Assembly: GCF_031128465.2 (NCBI RefSeq)
Contig: NZ_CP155618.1
Location: 505,501-569,500 of the forward strand
Reading direction: 5' to 3'
DNA length: 64,000 nucleotides
DNA from: Mariniflexile litorale
GTDB taxonomy: Bacteria > Bacteroidota > Bacteroidia > Flavobacteriales > Flavobacteriaceae
The position numbers were made by a program, and so were the translations under genes. The notes under the pieces are model-generated. The model saw nothing but the letters and a program-made list of their open reading frames with translations. It was not told where the DNA came from and did not search any database. Below, piece after piece: positions 7,733 to 15,916 of the stretch (the first letter of the stretch is position 1; each line of letters begins with the position of its first letter).

Positions 7733-10585
7733 TTATTTATTAAGATACATTTTTCGTCTTGAATATAGTTCGTAAAACTCATCGTCTTTTAAACTATCTA
7801 TAAACAAAATGCTTTCGCCTGTACTTTTCATTTCTGGACCTAACTTCTTGTTCACATTATGAAACTTATTGAATGAGAATACAGGTTGCTTGATAGCAAA
7901 TCCTTTTAATTGTGGATTAAATTTAAAATCTTTAACCTTTTTCTCACCTAACATCACTTTAGTAGCATAGTTTACATACGGCTCACCATAAGCTTTTGCA
8001 ATAAAAGGAACCGTTCTAGATGCTCTTGGGTTTGCTTCAATGATGTAAACAATATCGTCTTTAATAGCGAACTGAATATTAATCAAACCAACTGTATTAA
8101 GTGCTAACGCAATCTTTTTAGTATGGTCTTTAATTTGTTGCATTACAAATTCACCTAAATTAAATGGAGGCAACATAGAGTTGCTATCACCTGAGTGAAT
8201 TCCACATGGTTCAATATGTTCCATGATACCAATAATATACACATCTTCTCCATCGCAAATAGCATCTGCTTCGGCTTCAATGGCACCTTCCAAATAATGG
8301 TCTAAAAGCAATTGATTCCCTGGCATTTGGCTTAATAAATCTACCACATGCTTTTCAAGTTCTTCTTTATTGATAACAATTTTCATTCCTTGACCACCAA
8401 GTACGTAAGAAGGTCTTACCAAAATTGGAAAATCCAACACATCTGCAATCGCAGAAGCTTCATCAGCAGTTGTAGCTATATCAAACTCTGGATAAGGAAT
8501 GTTATTCTCTTTTAATAAGTTTGAAAAATGTCCTCTATCTTCGGCTAAATCAAGAGACTCATAACTCGTTCCTATAATTTTAATACCGTATTTGGTTAAC
8601 TTTTCAGCAAGCTTTAAAGCGGTTTGTCCACCTAATTGCACAATAACACCTTCTGGTTTTTCATGCTTAATAATATCATAAATATGTTCCCAGAAAACAG
8701 GTTCAAAATATAATTTATCGGCAGTATCAAAATCGGTTGAAACCGTTTCAGGGTTACAGTTAATCATAATCGTTTCATAACCACACTCAGCAGCTGCTAA
8801 AACACCATGCACACAACAGTAATCAAACTCAATACCTTGCCCAATTCGGTTTGGTCCTGAACCTAAAACAATAACTTTCTTTTTATCTGTTACGATACTT
8901 TCATTATCTGCATAACGTTTTCCGTCGGCAGTTTCCATATCACTTTCAAAAGTTGAATAATAATAAGGTGTTTTTGCCTTAAATTCGGCAGCACAAGTAT
9001 CTACTAATTTATAGACACGATTTACACCAAATTCTTCACGCTTATTGTAAACCTGACTTTCTAAACAACCCAACATGTGTGCTATTTGTCTGTCGCCATA
9101 ACCTTTTTGTTTCGCTTCAAGTAATAAGTCCTTTTGAATAGTATCTATTTTAAAAGTAGAAATTTCCTTTTGAAGTAAAAACAATTCTTCATATTGCTTT
9201 AAAAACCACATATCTATTTTTGTGATTTCATGAATTCTACTTAAAGGAATTCCCATGGCAATGGCATCGTAAATGATAAACACACGATCCCAAGAGGCAA
9301 ATGTTAATTTTTCAATTATTTGATTGTAATTTTTATTTTCTTTTCCATCTGCTCCTAAACCATTACGTTTGATTTCAAGTGATTGTGTTGCTTTATGCAA
9401 AGCTTCTTGAAACGAACGCCCAATACCCATAACTTCACCTACTGATTTCATTTGAAGTCCTAACGTTCTATCTGACCCTTCAAACTTATCAAAATTCCAA
9501 CGTGGTATTTTCACAATCACATAATCTAAAGTCGGCTCAAATAAAGCTGAAGTAGATTTTGTAATTTGATTTTGTAATTCATCTAAATGATATCCCAAAG
9601 CTAATTTAGCAGCGATTTTTGCAATCGGGTAACCCGTTGCTTTACTAGCTAATGCCGATGAGCGCGACACACGAGGGTTAATTTCAATGGCAATAATATC
9701 TTCTTTTTCATCTGGACTTACTGCAAATTGCACATTACATCCACCTGCGAAATCACCAATACTACGCATCATATGAATAGCCATATCACGCATTTTCTGG
9801 TAAGTTCTATCACTTAAAGTCATAGCAGGTGCTACTGTAATAGAATCCCCTGTATGAATTCCAATCGGATCCATATTTTCAATAGAACAGATGATGACAA
9901 CATTATCATTTGCGTCTCTAAGTAGCTCTAATTCATATTCTTTCCACCCAATTAAGGCTTTATCAATCATAACTTCATGAATAGGAGACACCTCTAATCC
10001 ACGTGTTAACAGCTCGTCAAACTCTTCTTCTTTATGAACAAATGAAGCACCTTCACCTCCTAATGTAAATGACGCTCTAATTATCAAAGGAAAACCATAC
10101 TCTTGGGCAATTTCTTTACCTTTTAAGTAAGAAGTTGCTGTTGCTTGAGGCGCCATAGGAATACCTATTTTAAGCATCAATTCTCTAAACTTCTCTCTAT
10201 CCTCTGTAATGTTAATAGCATCAATATCTACACCAATAATTTCTACACCAAAATCTTTCCAAATTCCCTTTTCATCTGCTTCAATACATAAATTTAATGC
10301 GGTTTGTCCTCCCATAGTGGGTAATACAGCATCAATTTGTGGGTGGTCTTTTAAGATTTTAATTAATGATTTGGATGTAAGCGGCAACAAGTACACATGA
10401 TCGGCCATTGATGGGTCTGTCATAATGGTTGCTGGATTCGAATTAATTAAAATGGTTTCAATTCCATCCTCTCTTAAAGAGCGTAAAGCTTGTGTTCCTG
10501 AATAATCAAATTCGCATGCTTGCCCTATAACAATAGGACCCGATCCAATAATTAGAATAGATTTAAGTTTTGAATTTTTCGGCAT
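7733..10585 (-). CDS. carB: Carbamoyl-phosphate synthase large subunit
   Basis: A 950-residue CarB that makes carbamoyl phosphate from bicarbonate, ammonia (delivered by CarA) and two ATP, for pyrimidine and arginine synthesis. It carries the two homologous ATP-grasp halves: the first opens with ILIIGSGPIVIGQACEFDYS, the second with VIVLGSGPNRIGQGIEFDY near residue 560. It ends about where the second ATP-grasp half ends, so the C-terminal allosteric (MGS-like) domain of about 130 residues in the 1073-residue E. coli enzyme is absent. I recall this as normal for Flavobacteriia, so it is not a truncation. carA is not in the window. Confidence 0.96.
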   Translation of the reverse strand: MPKNSKLKSILIIGSGPIVIGQACEFDYSGTQALRSLREDGIETILINSNPATIMTDPSMADHVYLLPLTSKSLIKILKDHPQIDAVLPTMGGQTALNLCIEADEKGIWKDFGVEIIGVDIDAINITEDREKFRELMLKIGIPMAPQATATSYLKGKEIAQEYGFPLIIRASFTLGGEGASFVHKEEEFDELLTRGLEVSPIHEVMIDKALIGWKEYELELLRDANDNVVIICSIENMDPIGIHTGDSITVAPAMTLSDRTYQKMRDMAIHMMRSIGDFAGGCNVQFAVSPDEKEDIIAIEINPRVSRSSALASKATGYPIAKIAAKLALGYHLDELQNQITKSTSALFEPTLDYVIVKIPRWNFDKFEGSDRTLGLQMKSVGEVMGIGRSFQEALHKATQSLEIKRNGLGADGKENKNYNQIIEKLTFASWDRVFIIYDAIAMGIPLSRIHEITKIDMWFLKQYEELFLLQKEISTFKIDTIQKDLLLEAKQKGYGDRQIAHMLGCLESQVYNKREEFGVNRVYKLVDTCAAEFKAKTPYYYSTFESDMETADGKRYADNESIVTDKKKVIVLGSGPNRIGQGIEFDYCCVHGVLAAAECGYETIMINCNPETVSTDFDTADKLYFEPVFWEHIYDIIKHEKPEGVIVQLGGQTALKLAEKLTKYGIKIIGTSYESLDLAEDRGHFSNLLKENNIPYPEFDIATTADEASAIADVLDFPILVRPSYVLGGQGMKIVINKEELEKHVVDLLSQMPGNQLLLDHYLEGAIEAEADAICDGEDVYIIGIMEHIEPCGIHSGDSNSMLPPFNLGEFVMQQIKDHTKKIALALNTVGLINIQFAIKDDIVYIIEANPRASRTVPFIAKAYGEPYVNYATKVMLGEKKVKDFKFNPQLKGFAIKQPVFSFNKFHNVNKKLGPEMKSTGESILFIDSLKDDEFYELYSRRKMYLNK

Positions 10586-10619
10586 TTTTACTGTTTAATA
10601 TGTGTTTTATAATAAGTTA

Positions 10620-10627
10620 CAAAAGTA
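10620..10627 (-). promoter_or_regulatory. Candidate -7 box for carB
   Basis: On the minus strand TACTTTTG matches TAnnTTTG, 35 bases upstream of the carB start. No well-placed -33 TTG is seen. Confidence 0.4.
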
Positions 10628-10645
10628 ATGATTCGTAGATATAAA

Positions 10646-10675
10646 AAAAGGCGTTACACTTAAGTAACACCTTTT
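10646..10675 (-). terminator. Intrinsic terminator of rpmH
   Basis: On the minus strand AAAAGGTGTTAC-TTAAGT-GTAACGCCTTTTTTT forms a hairpin with one G-T pair followed by a T run, 22 bases after the rpmH stop. Confidence 0.8.
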
Positions 10676-10697
10676 AAATATCAACAATTGTTAATCA

Positions 10698-10859
10698 TTA
10701 TTTTTTATGTCTAGACTCAGATGATACAGACAATTTCTTTCTACCCTTAGCTCTTCTACGAGCAAGTACTTTTCTTCCATTAGCAGAGGCCATTCTTTCT
10801 CTAAAACCATGTTTGTTTCTTCTTTTTCTTTTCGATGGCTGAAATGTTCTTTTACTCAT
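10698..10859 (-). CDS. rpmH: 50S ribosomal protein L34
   Basis: A 53-residue, very basic protein starting [20 protein letters not shown] and continuing with [20 protein letters not shown], the unmistakable L34 sequence. It is a structural protein of the large ribosomal subunit. The usual dnaA/rnpA neighbours are not adjacent here. It has a consensus promoter about 70 bases upstream and an intrinsic terminator, so it is probably a single-gene transcript. Confidence 0.98.
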   Translation of the reverse strand: MSKRTFQPSKRKRRNKHGFRERMASANGRKVLARRRAKGRKKLSVSSESRHKK

Positions 10860-10927
10860 TATCTTATATCTTTAAAATCTGAATTGTACTTTTTATTTAT
10901 AATTTTGGCTTTCTCCAAAACTGAGCG

Positions 10928-10958
10928 CAAATATACAAAGAGTTTTCACTTTGACAAA
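10928..10958 (-). promoter_or_regulatory. rpmH promoter, full Bacteroidetes consensus
   Basis: Read on the minus strand: TTTG (10958-10955), 19 bases, then TATATTTG (10935-10928). This is an exact match to TTTG-N19-TAnnTTTG for the primary sigma factor of Bacteroidetes and places transcription start about 65 bases before the rpmH start codon. Confidence 0.75.
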
Positions 10959-11150
10959 TCTTATTTTAAAAATATTTTGAATTATTTTTTTGAAATTAAA
11001 TAACCTCCTAAATGCTTTATTTATTTGGGCTACACATCTTTTTTTTGTTAATTATCTATGGACTTATTTTAATAAAAATTTAGTTTCTTTGTATTCTATA
11101 TTGAATCAGACATATGAAAATGTCTGCTACAACAACTCAAAACATAAAAA

Positions 11151-11726
11151 ATGTACAATAAAATTATAAAACTTATCATAGCTGCTGGAATAATAGCCTT
11201 TGCAGTTTATCAATTTACTGAAGGAAATATAGGTAACGGTATTATGTTCATACTACTTTCATTGATTTTTGTTTTTCTATATTTTAAAAACGAGTTTATT
11301 TTGTTAGCATTTTTAAGATTGCGTAAACAAGATTTTGAAGGAGCAAAAAAATGGTTAGATAAAATTAAAAATCCTGAAACAGCCTTGGTAACTAAGCAGC
11401 AAGGGTATTACAATTACTTACATGGTTTAATGGTTTCTCAAACGAATATGAACGAAGCTGAAAAATATTTTAAGAAAGCGATTGCACTTGGCTTATCTAT
11501 GAATCACGATTTAGCAATGGCAAAATTAAATTTATCGGGTATTGCTTTTTCTAAACGCAGAAAAATAGAGGCTGAAAAACTACTTTCTGAAGCTCAAAAA
11601 TTAGATAAACAAGGCATGTTGGCCGATCAAATAAAAATGATGAAGGAAAACATGAAACGTTCGCAAATGCCTAATCAACATTTTGGTGCTGGTGGTTCTA
11701 TTCGATCTCAGAAAAGAAGAAGCTAA
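11151..11726 (+). CDS. Membrane-anchored TPR-like protein
   Basis: A 191-residue protein with two N-terminal membrane segments (about residues 6-22 and 28-46) followed by a helical region resembling two to three tetratricopeptide repeats (AEKYFKKAIALGLSMNHDLA, then AEKLLSEAQKLDKQGMLADQ). The tail is Gly/Arg/Lys-rich. TPRs mediate protein contacts; no specific partner can be named. It is convergent with the lytic transglycosylase gene and the two overlap by 4 bases at their stops. Confidence 0.7.
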   Translation: MYNKIIKLIIAAGIIAFAVYQFTEGNIGNGIMFILLSLIFVFLYFKNEFILLAFLRLRKQDFEGAKKWLDKIKNPETALVTKQQGYYNYLHGLMVSQTNMNEAEKYFKKAIALGLSMNHDLAMAKLNLSGIAFSKRRKIEAEKLLSEAQKLDKQGMLADQIKMMKENMKRSQMPNQHFGAGGSIRSQKRRS

Positions 11727-12652
11727 TTTATACTACTATAATACCCCTTCTCAGGAATCTCAATAGTATAACTTTTTTTTGATTTGTTATTTAGTTTAGG
11801 TTCTCTTAACCAAGGATTATGAATTTTTAGTATTTTATAATTGATACCATGTTCTTCAGCGAACTTAGTAAAATCACTTATTTCCGTATCAACCGTAACT
11901 TTATGAGTAGGTACATTAGTATACAAATCTTTATCTCTAAAGTTGAAACCATATTTCGTTGGATTAGATAAAATCTCTTTTAGTGCTACAATTCTAAACA
12001 CATAACGACCTGTTTCTTCCCCCAGGAGTAAATCATAATAATTATTAACATTTTGTTCTCTTAAATATCTGGAAACACCAGAATTTCCTGCATTGTATGC
12101 AGCAGCTGCCAATGTCCATGAACCCAATTCTTCTTTAGATTTTAATAAATACCTGCAAGCTACTTCTGTAGATTTTTCTAAATGATAACGTTCATCTACA
12201 TTGTCGTTTACCTCTAATCCATTTTCTCTAGCCGTAGCTGGCATAATTTGCCAAACACCTCTAGCTCCAGCAGGAGAAACAGCGTTCGTTAAACCACTTT
12301 CTATAACTGCTAAATATTTAAAATCATCTGGAATACCATGTTTTGCCAAAATGGGTTCTATAATGGGAAAATATTTTTTTGCACGCTTAAACATAAGTAA
12401 CCCATTAGATTGCCAATAGGTATTTACCAAAAGTTCTTTATCCATGCGCTCTAAAATATCTGGACTTTTAAGCGGCATGCGTTCTCCTGCAAAATCTAAA
12501 TTATTAGGTACTTGAAGCGCATAAACATTATAATCGTTAATAAGCTTCTTTTCAAAATTTTCATCTGTTGGTGCATCTTGTATAGCATAAACAAATAACG
12601 CACATAAACTTAATAATCCCACAAACGCCAATAATTTCTGCATAATCTTCAT
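11723..12652 (-). CDS. Lytic transglycosylase (SLT domain, MltD-like)
   Basis: A 309-residue periplasmic lytic transglycosylase that cleaves peptidoglycan between MurNAc and GlcNAc. N-terminal membrane or signal segment (about residues 5-23), then the SLT fold: YLAVIESGLTNAVSPAGARG with catalytic Glu118, WQIMPATAREN, and AAAYNAGNSGVSRYL. The C-terminal about 60 residues resemble a single degenerate LysM-like region. Full MltD proteins carry clear LysM repeats, so this is a short form. A start at Met4 would serve equally well. The neighbouring hydrolase gene is on the same strand 35 bases upstream. Confidence 0.88.
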   Translation of the reverse strand: MKIMQKLLAFVGLLSLCALFVYAIQDAPTDENFEKKLINDYNVYALQVPNNLDFAGERMPLKSPDILERMDKELLVNTYWQSNGLLMFKRAKKYFPIIEPILAKHGIPDDFKYLAVIESGLTNAVSPAGARGVWQIMPATARENGLEVNDNVDERYHLEKSTEVACRYLLKSKEELGSWTLAAAAYNAGNSGVSRYLREQNVNNYYDLLLGEETGRYVFRIVALKEILSNPTKYGFNFRDKDLYTNVPTHKVTVDTEISDFTKFAEEHGINYKILKIHNPWLREPKLNNKSKKSYTIEIPEKGYYSSIN

Positions 12653-12687
12653 TTTTAATAAGTTTTATTTAAAGGTAAATATTTTGT

Positions 12688-13353
12688 TCAATTTTCTAAA
12701 ATTATATTAGGTAAATTTTCGTTAAACCATTTATACTTATTGATAATCATAATATGTGTTCCGCCCTTTATTGAAATACAATTTGATATGTTTTCTATTG
12801 GAAATACCGCATCATTATCACCATGTATGTGTACAATATTTTGAAAACAAATTTTTTGGTCCCAACAAACCATCTCTTTTACGGCCCAACTTAAATAACC
12901 ACTATCATTAACAGATAAATATTTTTTATACAACTCCAAACGCTTTTTTATATTGCTTCCAAAAGCATATTTAGCAAGAAGTTCTACATTACTAACCAAC
13001 TGTGTAGACAGCAATTTATATGCCATAGTAGCTTTGGCTAATATCATTTTTTTTGGTAATTCGTCCATAGACTTAACACTAGATACTATAATAAGCTTCC
13101 GAACCACAACATGTTTACATATTTCTTGTACCAAAACACCTCCAAAAGACACTCCTAGTAACACTATATTTTCATGTAATATATATTTCGTCATTCGCAA
13201 AGCATAATCGCTAATAGATTCGTTTTTAAGTGGTAAAATCCATTCTAGATAATAAATTTTAAATTGATTTTCAGGTAATTGGATATTTTCAAAAATTTTG
13301 GGACTGGCTGCCATTCCTGGCATTAAATAAACGTGTATAATTTCTTTAGTCAT
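12688..13353 (-). CDS. Alpha/beta hydrolase
   Basis: A 221-residue alpha/beta hydrolase. The nucleophile elbow is GVSFGG with Ser69; the acid is probably the second Asp in HGDNDAVFP and the base the His in GGTHIMI near the C-terminus, giving a full catalytic triad. No signal peptide, so cytoplasmic. The substrate cannot be told. It precedes the lytic transglycosylase gene by 35 bases on the same strand. Confidence 0.78.
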   Translation of the reverse strand: MTKEIIHVYLMPGMAASPKIFENIQLPENQFKIYYLEWILPLKNESISDYALRMTKYILHENIVLLGVSFGGVLVQEICKHVVVRKLIIVSSVKSMDELPKKMILAKATMAYKLLSTQLVSNVELLAKYAFGSNIKKRLELYKKYLSVNDSGYLSWAVKEMVCWDQKICFQNIVHIHGDNDAVFPIENISNCISIKGGTHIMIINKYKWFNENLPNIILEN

Positions 13354-13442
13354 GTATTGTAATATAAAAACTACTAAACTCTAATAGTTTATTTTATAAG
13401 GCATTAACCGCTGTTTTACTTTTTAATAACGATTTTTTTTCG

Positions 13443-13450
13443 TATTTTTG
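13443..13450 (+). promoter_or_regulatory. Candidate -7 box
   Basis: TATTTTTG matches TAnnTTTG, 64 bases upstream of the start at 13515; no clear -33 element. Confidence 0.35.
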
Positions 13451-13514
13451 CTAAACAAAGTTATATAATAGTCCTCACTATTTTAAGTTTCCTGAAAAAT
13501 AAAAAATACTCACC

Positions 13515-13811
13515 ATGATTGATGTTGCAGAATTAGTAGATAATGATTTTTTACGTCAGTTCGAACTAAAAATCGATAATCATTTAGCTAAAATAGAATA
13601 CTCATTACAAGAACGAAAGATTTTCCTAACTAAACTTATTATTCCAGACGAAATTAACGACGAGAATTTTAGTGAAAAATTTTTAGCTGCTGTTTTTGAA
13701 CAAATTGAAGAACGTAATTTAAGCGTTGTACCAACAAGCCCTGAAATTGCTAAGTTTGTAAGAAGCAACCGAAAATATAAGCGCATGCTTCCTGTAGGAT
13801 TAAGAATATAA
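13515..13811 (+). CDS. Small GNAT-like acetyltransferase (YjdJ type)
   Basis: A 98-residue protein resembling the short GNAT-fold family of about 90 residues (N-acetyltransferase-like, YjdJ/CG type). The pattern AKIEYSLQERKIFLTKLIIP, then EKFLAAVFEQIEERNLSVVP and SPEIAKFVRSNRKY, matches the beta-strand / helix / P..PY order of that family. Such proteins are thought to bind acetyl-CoA, but substrates are unknown. Monocistronic: candidate promoter upstream, strong terminator downstream. Confidence 0.7.
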   Translation: MIDVAELVDNDFLRQFELKIDNHLAKIEYSLQERKIFLTKLIIPDEINDENFSEKFLAAVFEQIEERNLSVVPTSPEIAKFVRSNRKYKRMLPVGLRI

Positions 13812-13840
13812 ATATTATTTACAATTATACAAAAAATATA

Positions 13841-13870
13841 AAAATCCGAAGACATAGAGTTTCGGATTTT
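13841..13870. terminator. Bidirectional intrinsic terminator
   Basis: AAAATCCGAA-N10-TTCGGATTTT, a perfect 10-bp-arm hairpin with flanking A/T runs between two convergent genes. Confidence 0.85.
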
Positions 13871-13888
13871 TTACTTTATATAAGAAAT

Positions 13889-14389
13889 TTATTGTTTTGT
13901 ATACACCAATGTTAAATCTTTAGAAGCTAGCACTTCTGTAAAATCTTCATTATATATTTTAATAGCACCAATAAATACGCGTGTTAACTTATTGTTTTTT
14001 ACTGTCGCTATAGCATCATTAATTAAAACTACATCGCCATTTTTACTGTAATTACTCGCATAACTTATACTCCCTTCTTCATCACATACAATATTAAAAA
14101 TATAATTATTTGAAGTCCCATTTTGCAAAGCTATTTCAATAGTTGGATTGAAAGTTTTGTTTGAAGACACCATTCCTGTAGATTCAAAAACCAAGGTTTC
14201 ATTATTTACACAATCTATTTCATTTAAAATATTGGTGTTTACAATATCATCATTATTCATATCAAACCCGTCAGCAACATTCCATTCGGTTAAGATCCAA
14301 ACACCGTTAATCGTATTATGATCTGAATCGTGAGAGCAACTAGTTAATAATAATGCAACTAAAGTTAATGCTAAAATTATTTTTTTCAT
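13889..14389 (-). CDS. Lipocalin-like lipoprotein
   Basis: A 166-residue exported lipoprotein: signal peptide with lipobox LLTSCSHD (Cys18). The mature part begins INGVWILTEWNVADG, then alternating hydrophobic strands (ETLVFESTGMV, DVVLINDAIATVKNNKLTRV), which looks like the lipocalin-like / DUF5004 beta-barrel lipoproteins frequent in Flavobacteriia. No binding residues can be assigned. Convergent with the GNAT-like gene across a shared terminator. Confidence 0.72.
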   Translation of the reverse strand: MKKIILALTLVALLLTSCSHDSDHNTINGVWILTEWNVADGFDMNNDDIVNTNILNEIDCVNNETLVFESTGMVSSNKTFNPTIEIALQNGTSNNYIFNIVCDEEGSISYASNYSKNGDVVLINDAIATVKNNKLTRVFIGAIKIYNEDFTEVLASKDLTLVYTKQ

Positions 14390-14500
14390 ACTTGGGACAT
14401 ACTAAATAAGCACATGTAAATGTATTAAGCTGTATTTAATTTGTATTATAAATAAGATGAACGGAATATAATTCAGATGATTTGTACTTAAGTTATCATT

Positions 14501-15826
14501 TTAATGAGAAAGTAGCTCTACAAACTCAAATCTGACCAAACCATCATCATCTATTTTTGCTAATTCGACTTGATGCAACGTGTTTACAAGTTCAGGATTC
14601 CATGGTGCTTTAACTTTTATATAATTTTCTGTAAAACCATTTATATACCCTTCTTTATTTTCACTTTCAAACAAAACAGTTCTAAGAGTTCCTAACTGAC
14701 TTTCATAGAAAGCACGACGCTTTTTAACTGATAGGCCTCGCAACATCTTACTACGTTTACTTCTAACATTCATAGGCACCACACCATCCATCTCTGCAGC
14801 TTCAGTGTTATCGCGTTCAGAATAAGTAAACACATGCAAATAAGAAATATCCAGTTCGTTTAAAAAATTGTAAGTTTCTAAAAAATGCGTCTCAGTTTCA
14901 CCTGGAAAACCAACAATAACATCTACACCTATACAAGCATGCGGCATCACTTCTTTTATTTTTGAAACGCGATCCACATACAATTCACGCATGTAACGAC
15001 GCTTCATTTTTTTAAGAATTTCATTGCTTCCAGATTGTAAAGGAATATGAAAATGAGGCACAAAAGCTCTTGATTTTGAAACCAAATCAATCGTTTCATT
15101 CTTTAAAAGATTGGGTTCTATGGATGATATTCGTAAACGCTCAATCCCCTCCACTTTATCTAATTCGGTAACTAAATCTAAAAACGTATGCTCGTGTTTT
15201 TTGTTTCCGAACTCCCCTTTACCATAATCGCCAATATTTACGCCTGTTAAAACAATTTCTTTTATGTTTTGAGATGAAATTTCTCTGGCATTTTGCAACA
15301 CACTTTCCATGGTATCACTTCTAGAAATACCACGCGCCAACGGAATAGTGCAATAAGTACATTTATAATCGCACCCATCTTGCACTTTTAAAAAAGCACG
15401 TGTTCTATCGCCTATAGAATAACTCCCTACATAAAAATCGGCTTCTTCTATTTCACACGAATGCACTTCACCAAAATCATTTTTAGATAAGTCGTTTATA
15501 TAATCGGTAATTTTAAATTTTTCAGTCGCACCCAAAACCAAATCGACTCCATGAACATCGGCTAATTCTTGTGGTTTTAATTGCGCATAACAGCCAACAG
15601 CAGCTACAAATGCTTCAGAGTTTACTTTTTGTGCTTGTTTTACGATGCTTTTAAAACGCTTGTCTGCATTTTCGGTAACCGAACAGGTATTAATAACATA
15701 TATATCTGCCCTTTCAGAAAAATCGACACGATCAAAACCTTCATCTGTAAAGCCTCTTGCAATGGTAGAAGTTTCAGAAAAATTCAGTTTACAACCAAGA
15801 GTATAAAATGCAACTTTTTTTCTCAT
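14501..15826 (-). CDS. mtaB: tRNA t6A37 methylthiotransferase MtaB
   Basis: A 441-residue radical-SAM methylthiotransferase that turns N6-threonylcarbamoyladenosine at tRNA position 37 into its 2-methylthio form. The N-terminal UPF0004 domain has the three cluster cysteines (TLGCKLN, NTCSVTE, AVGCYAQ); the radical SAM motif is CDYKCTYC; a C-terminal TRAM-like segment follows. The LGCKLN form and length favour MtaB over MiaB (LGCQMN) and RimO. Divergent from the binding lipoprotein at 15917, with a -7 box TAAATTTG at 15901-15894 on the minus strand. Confidence 0.93.
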   Translation of the reverse strand: MRKKVAFYTLGCKLNFSETSTIARGFTDEGFDRVDFSERADIYVINTCSVTENADKRFKSIVKQAQKVNSEAFVAAVGCYAQLKPQELADVHGVDLVLGATEKFKITDYINDLSKNDFGEVHSCEIEEADFYVGSYSIGDRTRAFLKVQDGCDYKCTYCTIPLARGISRSDTMESVLQNAREISSQNIKEIVLTGVNIGDYGKGEFGNKKHEHTFLDLVTELDKVEGIERLRISSIEPNLLKNETIDLVSKSRAFVPHFHIPLQSGSNEILKKMKRRYMRELYVDRVSKIKEVMPHACIGVDVIVGFPGETETHFLETYNFLNELDISYLHVFTYSERDNTEAAEMDGVVPMNVRSKRSKMLRGLSVKKRRAFYESQLGTLRTVLFESENKEGYINGFTENYIKVKAPWNPELVNTLHQVELAKIDDDGLVRFEFVELLSH

Positions 15827-15893
15827 TTATTGTTTTGCTATTTCCATGAAGGCAGAAATCTCATTATATTTACCTTCTTACTTAATAAGTCTG

Positions 15894-15901
15894 CAAATTT
15901 A
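15894..15901 (-). promoter_or_regulatory. Candidate -7 box for mtaB
   Basis: Minus-strand TAAATTTG, 68 bases upstream of the mtaB start, matches TAnnTTTG. It lies in the 90-base gap shared with the divergent lipoprotein gene. Confidence 0.35.
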
Positions 15902-15916
15902 CAATTAATAAGTTAT

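Noticed and set aside
15581-15916. Upstream extension of the binding-lipoprotein frame into mtaB
   Set aside because: The extension is antisense to mtaB, lacks signal-peptide features, and the ATG at 15917 gives a perfect lipobox.
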